Shown here piece after piece: positions 55,038 through 63,957 of a stretch of DNA of 64,000 bases. Each line of letters starts with the position of its first letter. Position 1 is the first letter of the stretch. The translations under genes were made by a program, and so were the position numbers. The notes under the pieces are model-generated. The model was not told the origin of the DNA. It was given only the letters and a program-made list of their open reading frames with translations, and ran no database searches. The stretch is from Pseudomonadota bacterium (lineage in GTDB: Bacteria; Pseudomonadota; Alphaproteobacteria; Rhizobiales; Pleomorphomonadaceae): assembly GCA_023436885.1 (NCBI GenBank), contig JAEZHI010000034.1:438850-502849 (forward strand). Direction: 5' to 3'.

Positions 55038-55892
55038 CTATTCGGCGGCTTGCCTGCTCGCCGCGTCAATAAGCCGTCTGACCTCTGCCGCAACCTCCGG
55101 CGTCGCAGGGTTGTAGATGATCATCGAAAGATCGGGGCGGCCGTCGACGGTGAAGGCCGAAAATTCGAGGGCCAGCAGGCCGGCCGTCGGATGATGCAGC
55201 ATCTTGGTGCCCTCGCTGTGCTGGCCGACTTCCTTCTCCTGCCACATCGCCGCAAATTCCGGACTGGCATGGCTGAGTTCGTTGATCAGCGCTTCAACGT
55301 TGCCGGCGGCGCCCGCCCGCACCGCATCTGCCCGGAATGTCGCGACGACGAAACGGGCGACGCTCTCCCAATCCTGCTGCCGTGCCCGCACCGAGGGATC
55401 ACAAAACATCATGCGCAGCACGTTGCGCTCGTGCGGTGCCCGTGCCGCATAGTTGCCGAGCACCACGGCTGCGGCACGGTTCCAGGCAACGATGTCCCAG
55501 GTGGCCGTCTTAACGATGGCTGGGCTGAGTTCCAGCGCATCGAGAATGCGCTGCAGACGCGGTGATATGCCGTCGTCACTGTGGCGGTAGCGCACTTCCG
55601 GCGGTCGCCCAAGACCCAGGAGAAACATGTGCTCGCGCTCGACTTCGGTCAGCATCAAGGCCCGAGCGATGCGGTCGAGCACGTCGGCCGACGGCGCTCC
55701 GCCCCGGCCCTGCTCAAGCCAGGTGTACCAAGTGACGGAGACGTTGGCCCGCTGCGCCACCTCTTCGCGGCGCAGGCCGGGAGTCCGGCGGCGCGCCGTC
55801 GGCAGACCAAAGGTGGCAGCATCCATCCGGCAACGCCGATCGCGCAGGAAGGCGCCGAGCGAATTGCTACAGGTAACGACTGGAGCATCCAT
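55038..55892 (-). CDS. XRE-family regulator with MmyB-like ligand domain
   Basis: The 284-residue protein has an N-terminal helix-turn-helix (TPGLRREEVAQRANVSVTWY, then TWLEQGRG) and a C-terminal MmyB-like domain (LSPAIVKTATWDIVAWNRAA, VLRMMFCDP), which in some relatives binds fatty acids. It is divergent from the SDR-family oxidoreductase gene 92 bases away. This pairing is common for such regulators and suggests local control. It converges on recN, four bases from its stop. Confidence 0.92.
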   Translation of the reverse strand: MDAPVVTCSNSLGAFLRDRRCRMDAATFGLPTARRRTPGLRREEVAQRANVSVTWYTWLEQGRGGAPSADVLDRIARALMLTEVEREHMFLLGLGRPPEVRYRHSDDGISPRLQRILDALELSPAIVKTATWDIVAWNRAAAVVLGNYAARAPHERNVLRMMFCDPSVRARQQDWESVARFVVATFRADAVRAGAAGNVEALINELSHASPEFAAMWQEKEVGQHSEGTKMLHHPTAGLLALEFSAFTVDGRPDLSMIIYNPATPEVAAEVRRLIDAASRQAAE

Positions 55893-55984
55893 CCTGTTAG
55901 TCCCTATACCATGATACGATCACTACTTTACCCCGATACGGACCGGAGCAACACTGGCATTATCGCCAACTCAGGAGTTGTTCC

Positions 55985-56872
55985 ATGCGCGTTTTCGTGA
56001 CCGGGGCCACCGGTTTCGTTGGATCGGCCGTCATCTCGGACCTCATTACCGCCGGCCATTCAGTCCTCGGCCTCACCCGTTCGGAGACAGGCTCGGCGGC
56101 GCTCGAAGCCGCCGGCGTCGATGTTCTCCAGGGCTCGCTTGAAGATCTCGACAGCCTGAAGCGCGGCGCGGCTGCCAGCGATGCCGTCATTCACACCGCC
56201 TTCATCCACGATTTTTCGAAGTTCAAGGAGAATTGCGAAATCGATCGGCAGGCCATCGAGGTCCTCGGCGAAACGCTTGCCGGCTCCGAAAAGCCACTGA
56301 TCGTCACCTCCGGCCTCGGAATGATACCGCACGACGGTCTCGTCACCGAAGACACGGTGCCTCCGGCCGACACGCATATTCCCCGCGTGTCCGAACAGGC
56401 GGCCCTCGCCTTCGCCTCTCGCGGTGTGCGTGCGATGGCCGTTCGCCTGCCACAGGTACACGGCGCCGGTGATCACGCCTTCACGCCGCACCTCATCAAC
56501 GTGGCGCGCGAGACGGGCGTATCTGCCTATGTCGGCAACGGCGCCAATCGCTGGCCGGCCGTCCATCGCTTCGATGCCGCGCGTCTTTACCGGCTCGCCG
56601 CCGAGAAAGGCACGGCTGGCGCCCGCTACCATGCGGTCGCGGACGAGGGCATCCCCCTCAAGACCATCGCCGAGATCATCGGGCGGCGTATGGGCCTGCC
56701 GGTGAAAAGTATCTCCCCCGAAGAAGCGCCCCGCCATTTCGACTGGTTCACCGCTTTCGCTTCGATGGACAGCGCTGCGTCGAGCAAGCGCACCCGCCGC
56801 GAGCTCGGCTGGCAGCCGACGAAAATCGGCCTGGTCGAAGATCTCGACAGCACGACCTATTTCCCCGCCTGA
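55985..56872 (+). CDS. SDR-family NAD(P)-dependent oxidoreductase
   Basis: The 295-residue atypical (extended) short-chain dehydrogenase-like protein has the Rossmann motif VFVTGATGFVGSAVISDLIT at the N-terminus, with a glycine-rich TGATGFVGS loop. The usual catalytic Tyr-x-x-x-Lys is not obvious; the corresponding region reads TSGLGMIPHDG, as in NmrA-like or epimerase-like members. The substrate is unknown. It is divergent from the XRE regulator. Confidence 0.88.
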   Translation: MRVFVTGATGFVGSAVISDLITAGHSVLGLTRSETGSAALEAAGVDVLQGSLEDLDSLKRGAAASDAVIHTAFIHDFSKFKENCEIDRQAIEVLGETLAGSEKPLIVTSGLGMIPHDGLVTEDTVPPADTHIPRVSEQAALAFASRGVRAMAVRLPQVHGAGDHAFTPHLINVARETGVSAYVGNGANRWPAVHRFDAARLYRLAAEKGTAGARYHAVADEGIPLKTIAEIIGRRMGLPVKSISPEEAPRHFDWFTAFASMDSAASSKRTRRELGWQPTKIGLVEDLDSTTYFPA

Positions 56873-56960
56873 CAGTCGGAAGGGTGGAGTAACGCCTGCT
56901 TGCCGCCCTCCCCGGCCAATGCAATAAATCGGCTCCGAACACTTTGCTCGGAGTCGCACC

Positions 56961-57584
56961 ATGCCCTCGCCCACCACCGCTCTCATCGTTGTCGATGTCC
57001 AGAACGACTTCTGTCCCGGCGGCGCTCTGGCGGTCGGTGGCGGCCATGCCATCGTGCCGGTGATCAATACCCTCGTACCGCGCTACGAGCAGGTGGTGGT
57101 CACCCAGGACTGGCATCCGAAGGGACACGCCTCCTTCGCTTCCGCTCATCACGGCCACGAGCCTTTCGAAACCACCGAAATGCCTTACGGCACGCAGGTG
57201 CTTTGGCCCGATCACTGCGTCCAGGGCACCCCCGGCGCCGAGTTGCACCCCGACCTGGAGGTCACCTCCGCCCAGCTCATCATTCGCAAGGGCTGGCATG
57301 AAGGCGTCGATAGCTACTCCGCCTTCCGTGAGGCCGATCGCAAGACACAGACCGGCCTTGCCGGTTACCTCAAGGAGCGTGGCGTTGACGAGGTCCACGT
57401 GGTCGGTCTTGCCACCGACTACTGCGTCGCCTGGACGGCGCTTGACGCTGCAAGCGCCGGTTTCAAGGTGACCGTGATCGAGGATGCCTGCCGAGCCATC
57501 GACCTCTCCGGTTCGCTCAAGCGTGCTTGGGCCGACTTGGCTGCCGCAGGCGTGGCGCGCAGGACCAGCGAGGAGATCGCGTAG
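56961..57584 (+). CDS. pncA: Nicotinamidase
   Basis: PncA hydrolyses nicotinamide to nicotinate in NAD salvage. The 207-residue isochorismatase-fold protein shows the catalytic triad Asp12 (VVDVQNDFCPGGAL), Lys110 (IIRKGW) and Cys155 (ATDYCVAW). The metal ligands are Asp50, His52 and His56 (TQDWHPKGHASF). Length and spacing are as in other bacterial nicotinamidases. No regulator gene lies nearby. Confidence 0.95.
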   Translation: MPSPTTALIVVDVQNDFCPGGALAVGGGHAIVPVINTLVPRYEQVVVTQDWHPKGHASFASAHHGHEPFETTEMPYGTQVLWPDHCVQGTPGAELHPDLEVTSAQLIIRKGWHEGVDSYSAFREADRKTQTGLAGYLKERGVDEVHVVGLATDYCVAWTALDAASAGFKVTVIEDACRAIDLSGSLKRAWADLAAAGVARRTSEEIA

Positions 57585-57653
57585 GAATATTGCCGATCGG
57601 TCCGAAAGAATTTCCAGAAGTTGCGGTTTTCGGGTGGACAGCTTTCAAAAATT

Positions 57654-57695
57654 AGGTCATAAGCACTGACCTATAAAGGTCAGATACACTGACCT
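57654..57695. promoter_or_regulatory. Tandem operator upstream of azlC
   Basis: Two inverted repeats AGGTCA-N7-TGACCT occur at 57654-57672 and 57677-57695, 23 bases apart, about two helical turns. The gap bases differ (TAAGCAC and GATACAC) while all four half-sites are perfect. It lies 111 bases before azlC and 70 bases after pncA. The regulator is not encoded next to it. Confidence 0.65.
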
Positions 57696-57805
57696 AGATC
57701 ACCGAAGCATGAAGCCAAGCCGGCTTTCATGAAATTCGGTGCGGGAACAAAAACTGGATCGCCGGGCTTCCAGCGGAAGCCAGAGCGATCCGGGGAAAGC
57801 TGGAC

Positions 57806-58531
57806 ATGACAATACCTCTTGCGGACTTGCGGGCCGGCCTCGTCGCCGCCTTCCCAACCGTCGTTGCCGTGATCCCCTTCGGCCTCATTCTCGGCCAGCA
57901 GGCAACGGAAAAGGGCCTGGCGCCAGCCGAAATACTGGCCATGTCGTCGATCGTCTTTGCCGGGTCCTCACAACTGATTGCCGTCGGTCTATGGAGCACT
58001 CCGGCGCCAATCGCAGCCCTTGCCCTGATGGCACTGCTGGTCAACCTCAGACACGTGCTGATGGGCGCATCGCTGTCGGTCAAGATTGCCCACTTTGGCC
58101 GCTGGCGCTACCTGGCTGCCTTCCTGTTGACGGACGAAGGCTGGGCTCTCAGCGAACGCCGTGCCGTCGACAAGCCAATCAGCCGAACCTTCTACTTCAC
58201 GGTCGCGCTGACGCTTTTCGTCTTCTGGCAGGTCTCCTCCCTGCTCGGCACGCTGTTCGGCGCCTATCTCGAGCATCCGGAGACCTATGGCCTCGACTTC
58301 ACCTTCCCCGCCATCTTCATTGCTCTGGCGCTCGGTTTCTGGAAGGGCGCCCGTCGCACTGGTCCTGTGCTGGCCGCCAGCGCCGTCGTGGCTGTTGCCG
58401 TTCATGCTACCGTGCCCGGCGCCTGGTATGTGATCGCCGGAGCCCTGGCCGGCATCGCTGCCGCCGTTATCACCGCGCCGCGAGAGACATTTGGCGATCA
58501 GCCAGCCACCGCGGAGGAGGCAACGCGATGA
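57806..58531 (+). CDS. azlC: Branched-chain amino acid exporter, AzlC subunit
   Basis: The 241-residue membrane protein has about six to seven helices and opens TIPLADLRAGLVAAFPTVVA, then VIPFGLILGQQATEKG, and contains SIVFAGSSQLIAVGL, all AzlC signatures. With AzlD it forms the two-component exporter of leucine, isoleucine and valine. The stop overlaps the azlD start (ATGA at 58528-58531). A tandem operator lies upstream. Confidence 0.93.
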   Translation: MTIPLADLRAGLVAAFPTVVAVIPFGLILGQQATEKGLAPAEILAMSSIVFAGSSQLIAVGLWSTPAPIAALALMALLVNLRHVLMGASLSVKIAHFGRWRYLAAFLLTDEGWALSERRAVDKPISRTFYFTVALTLFVFWQVSSLLGTLFGAYLEHPETYGLDFTFPAIFIALALGFWKGARRTGPVLAASAVVAVAVHATVPGAWYVIAGALAGIAAAVITAPRETFGDQPATAEEATR

Positions 58532-58827
58532 CCATCGATCCCGTCAATCTGGCGGCCGTCCTGGCCATGGGCGCGCTAACTTACATGACCCGCATCCTCG
58601 GCTTCCTGATAGCCGACCGGCTGCCCAGGTCGGGACCGATACGGGTTGCCCTCGACGCGCTGCCGCCCGCTGTTCTGGTGGCCGTCGTCGCGCCTATCAT
58701 CATGTCGGGTCCAGTCGAAGCTGCGGCCGGTCTTGTCGTGCTGGTGCTGGCATTACGGTTGCCGCTGATCGCCACCGTCGTTGCTGGCGTCGCTGTTGCC
58801 GCCTTTCTGCGGCTTGCCTTTCTCTAG
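58528..58827 (+). CDS. azlD: Branched-chain amino acid exporter, AzlD subunit
   Basis: The 99-residue protein with three to four helices (VNLAAVLAMGALTYMTRILG, FLIADRLPRSGPIRVALDAL, PPAVLVAVVAP) is the small partner of AzlC. Its ATG overlaps the azlC stop, so translation is coupled. A longer frame through this region begins upstream but would run across azlC in another frame. Confidence 0.93.
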   Translation: MTIDPVNLAAVLAMGALTYMTRILGFLIADRLPRSGPIRVALDALPPAVLVAVVAPIIMSGPVEAAAGLVVLVLALRLPLIATVVAGVAVAAFLRLAFL

Positions 58828-58953
58828 CGCATTGTGCGGAAAAGCGGGAACCGATTTTCCGAAAAAACAACGCGAGAACAAGAACCTATGGCATTCTGGC
58901 GAACCAGAGTTCGTCGGAAATGCTCTAGTCAGGTTCGCCCAACCCAAAAGCAG

Positions 58954-58982
58954 CGGGCCCACGAAGTCGCCTTCGCGGGCCC
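58954..58982 (-). terminator. Terminator of ftsZ
   Basis: CGGGCCCACGAAG pairs with CTTCGCGGGCCCG with one bulge. On the minus strand it is followed by CTGCTTTTGGG, and it lies 24 bases after the ftsZ stop. It also separates ftsZ from the convergent azlCD. Confidence 0.6.
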
Positions 58983-59006
58983 GTTATCTTTACGCTTTAA
59001 GCGAGA

Positions 59007-60833
59007 TCACTTGCGACGCAGGAACGCCGGGATCTCCATGTCGTCGTCAGCGGCGCGCGGCGCCGGCTGCGGAGCCATGCGCCCCTGCTGGTCGAGACGA
59101 CCGGCGGCACCCTGCGGCGCCACGGCGGGACGCTGCTTGGCGAACTCGCTGGCGGCCGACGGACGCACGGCAGGCTGCGGAGCGGGAGCGCGCGGCGCTT
59201 CGGCCTGAGCCTCTTCCTCGCGACGAGCACCGAGACCAACGGTGGCAAGACGGCGCAGAAGACCGAGGGGACGACGCTCACCCTCATGGTCTTCCGGATG
59301 CACCTGCACCGAGGCGGCGGCCTGACGCTGGGCGATCGGAGGGAACTCCTCGATCGACGGCACGCGGCTGCGCTGGACGGCGGCCGACGGACGCTCAGCA
59401 ACCGGCGGCACATAGGGCTGCGCCGGGGCCGGCTCGGCAACGCGCATCTGCGGCTGGGCAGCCGGAGCAGGCGCGTCATAGTGGTTCATCGCCGGCTCGT
59501 ACGGCTCGATCGAAACGCGCGGATCGTGCGGCGCGGTGACGGAGCGCATCGGCTCGGATTCGATGGCAGCTTCTGGCAGCGCAAGCGCAGCTTCGATAGC
59601 CTCAACCGAAGAAACCTGGGCGGCGGCGGCAGCGGCGGCGGCCTGGGCGTAGTTCGGAACCGGCGCGGGCGCAGGGGCGATCGTCGCGGCCGGAGCGGCT
59701 TCGCGGATCACCGCCGGGCGCACGGCCGGCTGGCTAAAAGGCTGACGCACCTCCTGTGCCGCGACAGCGGCGGCGGAAGTGGTGGTCACCTGAACCGGCC
59801 GGGTCGGCGCGGCGCGGCCAACAGCGTCGGCGCTGTTGTTGCGGACGACCGATTCCTGACGAACCAACTCCGGCTCAATGCCGGTAGCAACGACCGACAC
59901 GCGGATCATGCCTTCCATGGTGTCGTCGAACGTGGCCCCGAGAATGATGTTGGCTTCGGCGTCAACTTCCTCACGGATGCGGGTGGCCGCTTCGTCCACT
60001 TCGAATAAGGTCAGGTCCTTGCCGCCAGTGATCGAGATCAGGAGACCCTGAGCCCCCTGCATCGACACTTCGTCGAGCAGCGGGTTGGCGATCGCAGCTT
60101 CAGCAGCCTGAATGGCGCGCTTCTCGCCGGAGGCTTCGCCCGTGCCCATCATCGCCTTGCCCATGCCGCGCATGATCGAGCGGACGTCGGCGAAGTCGAG
60201 GTTGATCAGGCCTTCCTTGACCATCAGGTCGGTGATGCAGGCAACGCCCGAATAGAGCACCTGATCGGCCATCGCGAAGGCGTCGGCGAAGGTGGTGCGC
60301 TCGTTGGCGATGCGGAAGAGGTTCTGGTTCGGAATGCAGATCAGCGTGTCGACCGAATTCTGCAGCTCCTGAATGCCGGCATCGGCGATCTTCATGCGGC
60401 GGGCGCCTTCGAACTGGAAGGGCTTGGTGGTGACGCCGACGGTGAGGATGCCGTGCTCGCGGGCAGCGCGAGCGATCACCGGAGCAGCGCCGGTGCCGGT
60501 GCCGCCGCCCATGCCGCAGGTGATGAATACCATGTGGCTGCCGGCGAGATGGTCATTGATCTCGTCGATTACTTCCTCGGCGGCCGCGCGGCCGACTTCC
60601 GGCTGCGAGCCGGCGCCGAGACCCTCGGTCACCGCAACGCCCATCTGAATGATGCGTTCGGCCCGCGAGGAAGCCAGGGCCTGCGCATCCGTGTTCGCCA
60701 CGACGAACTCGACGCCCTGCAGGCCAGACTGGATCATGTTGTTGACGGCGTTGCCACCGGCACCGCCGACGCCGAAGACGGTGATCCTCGGCTTGAGCTC
60801 CGTGAGGTCGGGCATCTTTAGGTTAATCGTCAT
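59007..60833 (-). CDS. ftsZ: Cell division GTPase FtsZ (long-linker form)
   Basis: FtsZ forms the cytokinetic ring. The 608-residue protein has the GTP-binding glycine loop GGGTGTGAAP (109-118), the T7 loop NLDFADVR (211-218) that completes the neighbour's active site, and a globular core to about residue 316. An Ala/Pro/Glu-rich linker of some 280 residues and the conserved C-terminal peptide DDDMEIPAFLRRK follow. Linkers of this length are usual in Hyphomicrobiales. ATG at 60833 follows GAGG. It is the last gene of ftsQ-ftsA-ftsZ. Confidence 0.98.
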   Translation of the reverse strand: MTINLKMPDLTELKPRITVFGVGGAGGNAVNNMIQSGLQGVEFVVANTDAQALASSRAERIIQMGVAVTEGLGAGSQPEVGRAAAEEVIDEINDHLAGSHMVFITCGMGGGTGTGAAPVIARAAREHGILTVGVTTKPFQFEGARRMKIADAGIQELQNSVDTLICIPNQNLFRIANERTTFADAFAMADQVLYSGVACITDLMVKEGLINLDFADVRSIMRGMGKAMMGTGEASGEKRAIQAAEAAIANPLLDEVSMQGAQGLLISITGGKDLTLFEVDEAATRIREEVDAEANIILGATFDDTMEGMIRVSVVATGIEPELVRQESVVRNNSADAVGRAAPTRPVQVTTTSAAAVAAQEVRQPFSQPAVRPAVIREAAPAATIAPAPAPVPNYAQAAAAAAAAQVSSVEAIEAALALPEAAIESEPMRSVTAPHDPRVSIEPYEPAMNHYDAPAPAAQPQMRVAEPAPAQPYVPPVAERPSAAVQRSRVPSIEEFPPIAQRQAAASVQVHPEDHEGERRPLGLLRRLATVGLGARREEEAQAEAPRAPAPQPAVRPSAASEFAKQRPAVAPQGAAGRLDQQGRMAPQPAPRAADDDMEIPAFLRRK

Positions 60834-60960
60834 GGTTGCCTCGTCATTCTGCAAGCGGCTCTCGCCGATACGTCCTCTGTCCTAGATCAGCGGCCGCCGC
60901 TGCAACCGCACGCTACTTTTACGCCTGTTACACACTGCCCCGTCCCGTTACCGGTCCGGA

Positions 60961-62277
60961 TCAGAAACTCTCTCTGAACCACGCCCCCATGCGGGAGACG
61001 AAACCGCCGTTGGCGACCAGCGCCATGGATTTCCGACGGCCGGAAAACTGTTCGATCTGGGCCACCTGCGGGTAGATCATCAGACCCACCGCCGTGGCGA
61101 ATGCCGATCCGCGCGCCGCTTCCGGCAACCCCGTGACGCCGACCGGACGTCCCAGGCGCACATTGCGACCGAGCACCTTGCGAGCAAGCTCCGGCAAACC
61201 GGTCAGCTGGCTGGCGCCACCTGTCAAAACGACGCGGCGGCCGACGCGGCCCGCGAATCCCGAAGCATGCAGCCGATCTCGTACCACCTCAAGAGTCTCT
61301 TCGACACGGGGGCGAATAATTTCCACGAGCTGGGCACGCGTCACCTGATGGGCCACGTCGTCGTCACCCACCGGCTCAACCGTGACCATGTCGCGCTCGT
61401 CGCTGTCCGTGGCGATCACCGAGCCGTAGAGCGCCTTGATGCGCTCGGCATCAACGAGGCGAGCCGACAGTGCGCGGGCGAGATCCATGGTGACATGATG
61501 GCCGCCGAGGCCGAAGGCATCGACATGAACGCACTGGCCGTCGGCGAAGACGGAAATCTTGGTGGTGCCGCCACCGATGTCGACACAGGCGACGCCCATC
61601 TGCGTCTCGTCGTCGACCAGCGTGGAGAGGCCGGAGGCATAAGGCGTCGCCACCATGGTCTCGACTTCGAGATGCGCCCGATTGACCGAGATCTCGAGAT
61701 TCCGAAGCGGCACCGCATCGGCCGACACGAGATGCGTATCGACGGAGAGCGACGAACCAATCATGCCGCGCGGATCGCGAATGCCGCGATTGTTGTCGAG
61801 CGCGTAACCGATCGGCAGGGCGTGGACGATGGTCCGGCCATCCTTGACCTTGTAGGACGATCCGATCTCAAGCACGCGCTGAATGTCGCTCTCTGACACT
61901 TCCGAGCCGGAGAGATCGTACTTGACCGAGAATGTCTCCGAGCCGAGCCGGCCGCAGGAGATCGAGACTATCAGCGACTCGACCGTCAGGCCGGCCATGC
62001 GCTCAGCGGCGTCGACGGCAAGGCGGATCGCCTTCTCCGCCTGGTCGAGATCCACCACCGCACCGGCCTTGATGCCGCGCGAGCGCTGATAGCCGAAGCC
62101 CAGCACTTCGATGAGATGCGTCCGCCCCGGCAGCACGTCGCCCACTGGGCGCGGCGTCAGACGAGCGATGACACAGCAGATCTTGGAGGTACCGACATCC
62201 AGCACCGAAACGATGACCGGACGCTTTGGCGGCAGGGGGCGCATACGTTGAATGCGGGCGTCGGATGCGTGCGTCAT
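60961..62277 (-). CDS. ftsA: Cell division protein FtsA
   Basis: FtsA is the actin-like ATPase that tethers FtsZ to the membrane. The 438-residue protein has the phosphate-1 motif VSVLDVGTSKICCVIARL, phosphate-2 ACVDIGGGTTKISVFADG, the adenosine motif VVLTGGASQLTGLPELA, and the C-terminal amphipathic helix MGAWFRESF for membrane binding. The start overlaps the ftsQ stop by four bases. Confidence 0.98.
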   Translation of the reverse strand: MTHASDARIQRMRPLPPKRPVIVSVLDVGTSKICCVIARLTPRPVGDVLPGRTHLIEVLGFGYQRSRGIKAGAVVDLDQAEKAIRLAVDAAERMAGLTVESLIVSISCGRLGSETFSVKYDLSGSEVSESDIQRVLEIGSSYKVKDGRTIVHALPIGYALDNNRGIRDPRGMIGSSLSVDTHLVSADAVPLRNLEISVNRAHLEVETMVATPYASGLSTLVDDETQMGVACVDIGGGTTKISVFADGQCVHVDAFGLGGHHVTMDLARALSARLVDAERIKALYGSVIATDSDERDMVTVEPVGDDDVAHQVTRAQLVEIIRPRVEETLEVVRDRLHASGFAGRVGRRVVLTGGASQLTGLPELARKVLGRNVRLGRPVGVTGLPEAARGSAFATAVGLMIYPQVAQIEQFSGRRKSMALVANGGFVSRMGAWFRESF

Positions 62278-63224
62278 GCGCCCTGCTCCCGCTTCTTGAG
62301 TGCCTTGTTGCGCGCCGCCACCAGCTCGTCGCGAGCCTTGCGGGCTTCATCGGTCAAGCGAACGACCAACCGATCGGGAAGGCGCAGATCGACGACGGTG
62401 ATATCGCGGTCGAGCAGACCCGATTCCTTGTCGGTCTTTTCAAGCTCGACCACCGCCTTGTCCGCACCGACTTCCGGCAACATCACTTGAACACCATTGT
62501 CGAGAAACAGATCCCAGCGCCGATCGGAAACCAGCATCGAGGCGCGCACCTTTTTCTGAAGGTCCGGCACGTCATCGAGCAACGACGTAATCTCGGCCAC
62601 CTTCATCTGGGCCCCCTCGCCCACGACACGCGGCAAACGGGCATAACGGGTTTCGAGCCGATCGGTGATGACCTTGCCGGCACTATCGACAACGACGACC
62701 GGCGCATCGATGGTCCGTTGCCAGAGGGCGGCCGGCACGCGCTCTTCGATGATGACCCGGAGCGTACCCGGATAAAGCTTCATCACCGACACGTCCTGCA
62801 CCCAGGGAATGGTTTGCAGGCGCTCGCGGGCGGCGGCGGCATCGTAGAAGAACAGCGACTGTCCGGAGTGGATCGACAGCGTGTCGAGCACATCGCCCTC
62901 GTCGATCTCACGCTGCCCGGTAATGCGGACAGCAGAGATGCGGAACCCAAGCTCGGCGGTGGTATCGTTCATGACCTCGACGGTGCGCCCCGAAAGCACC
63001 ATGCCGTAAGCGCCCCAGGCCATGAGATAGGCGACGGACATGGCGATGCCAGCGCCGCGCGGCAGAGAAGCCAGCAGACCGGCCGGACGCCATACAGGCT
63101 TGCGACGCAGGCGCGAAACACCGCGACGACCAAAGAGGAAGAACCTCTTTCGCCCCGCTGGCCTCGTCAGACCTGTTGTCATCGCCTGCAACTTACGCCC
63201 TCCACCGTCCAACTTGGCCAGCAT
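62274..63224 (-). CDS. ftsQ: Cell division protein FtsQ
   Basis: FtsQ is a single-pass divisome protein of about 316 residues. It has a basic cytoplasmic N-terminus (RKRFFLFGRRGVSRLRRKPV), a membrane helix (AMSVAYLMAWGAYGMVLSG), a POTRA domain (FRISAVRITGQREIDEGDVL) and the FtsQ beta domain (VQDVSVMKLYPGTLRVIIEE, RLETRYARLPRVVG). The start is uncertain: ATG 63224, ATG 63182, or TTG 63263. ddlB and the murB/murC genes that usually precede it are not within the 730 bases upstream. Confidence 0.94.
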   Translation of the reverse strand: MLAKLDGGGRKLQAMTTGLTRPAGRKRFFLFGRRGVSRLRRKPVWRPAGLLASLPRGAGIAMSVAYLMAWGAYGMVLSGRTVEVMNDTTAELGFRISAVRITGQREIDEGDVLDTLSIHSGQSLFFYDAAAARERLQTIPWVQDVSVMKLYPGTLRVIIEERVPAALWQRTIDAPVVVVDSAGKVITDRLETRYARLPRVVGEGAQMKVAEITSLLDDVPDLQKKVRASMLVSDRRWDLFLDNGVQVMLPEVGADKAVVELEKTDKESGLLDRDITVVDLRLPDRLVVRLTDEARKARDELVAARNKALKKREQGA

Positions 63225-63957
63225 CAAAATCAATGCCTGCGATTGCGGCCGTTTCAGGCACAAGCGAGCTCGCAGTCATTCTCGGTTACATATTCGTCTG
63301 AAGGCAAACGACTTGCCCCTTGCCGTCGCAGCGCAAATCCGAACGACTGACGCCACGACAGCCGAGCGAGCGGTGCGCTTCGAGGTCTAATGTTTGAATA
63401 TTTTGGTAAATAAAGGGTGAAAAATTGGTAAGAACCTTGTGCTTCTGCGCCACCTGCCGTCGTTTTGCACCATAATTCCGTAAAGCCTCGCCTCGCGGCC
63501 GCACATCGACTCTATCAAGAGCCGCATCGCCAGTTCATAGCGCCGGTAAGCTACAGATCCAACACACATTTTCCCGTTATGTGCATCTTAACGCAGCATC
63601 GGAGCGAACCGGCAGGTACGGACGACAAACGAGTCGAAATGCTCGAAAAGAGGTCCGCATCGAAGCTTGGCGTCCCGGCTTGACGTGTAACCAAATGGGA
63701 CGCATCGAGCGTCCCGGCGTTAACCACTTCGAGAATGTTAAGAGAGTCGGTGCTCGCCCATCCGCACGTCATGCCGCTCATGCCCACGAAGCTTGTTGGC
63801 TTTTCCCAAGCTGCCGAAAGGCCGGAAAGCGGGCATGGCAGCCAAGGCATAACTCATCGCATCGGGGACGCCCATGCGAAGCCTTCTCCGCTTTTGACGC
63901 CAAACGGCGCGCTAAAGCAGACTCAGGCACACCGCCCTGCGATGCGCCCACGCTGAG
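63225..63957. other. Upstream region of ftsQAZ without a recognised gene
   Basis: No credible gene is seen in 730 bases. It holds AT-rich sequence with two GGTAA repeats near 63405-63435, a small perfect hairpin (GGGACGC and GCGTCCC, 63698-63716), and two minus-strand TTAAC motifs near 63719-63742. In relatives ddlB sits directly before ftsQ, so this gap is unusual and probably holds the promoter of the division operon. Confidence 0.45.
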
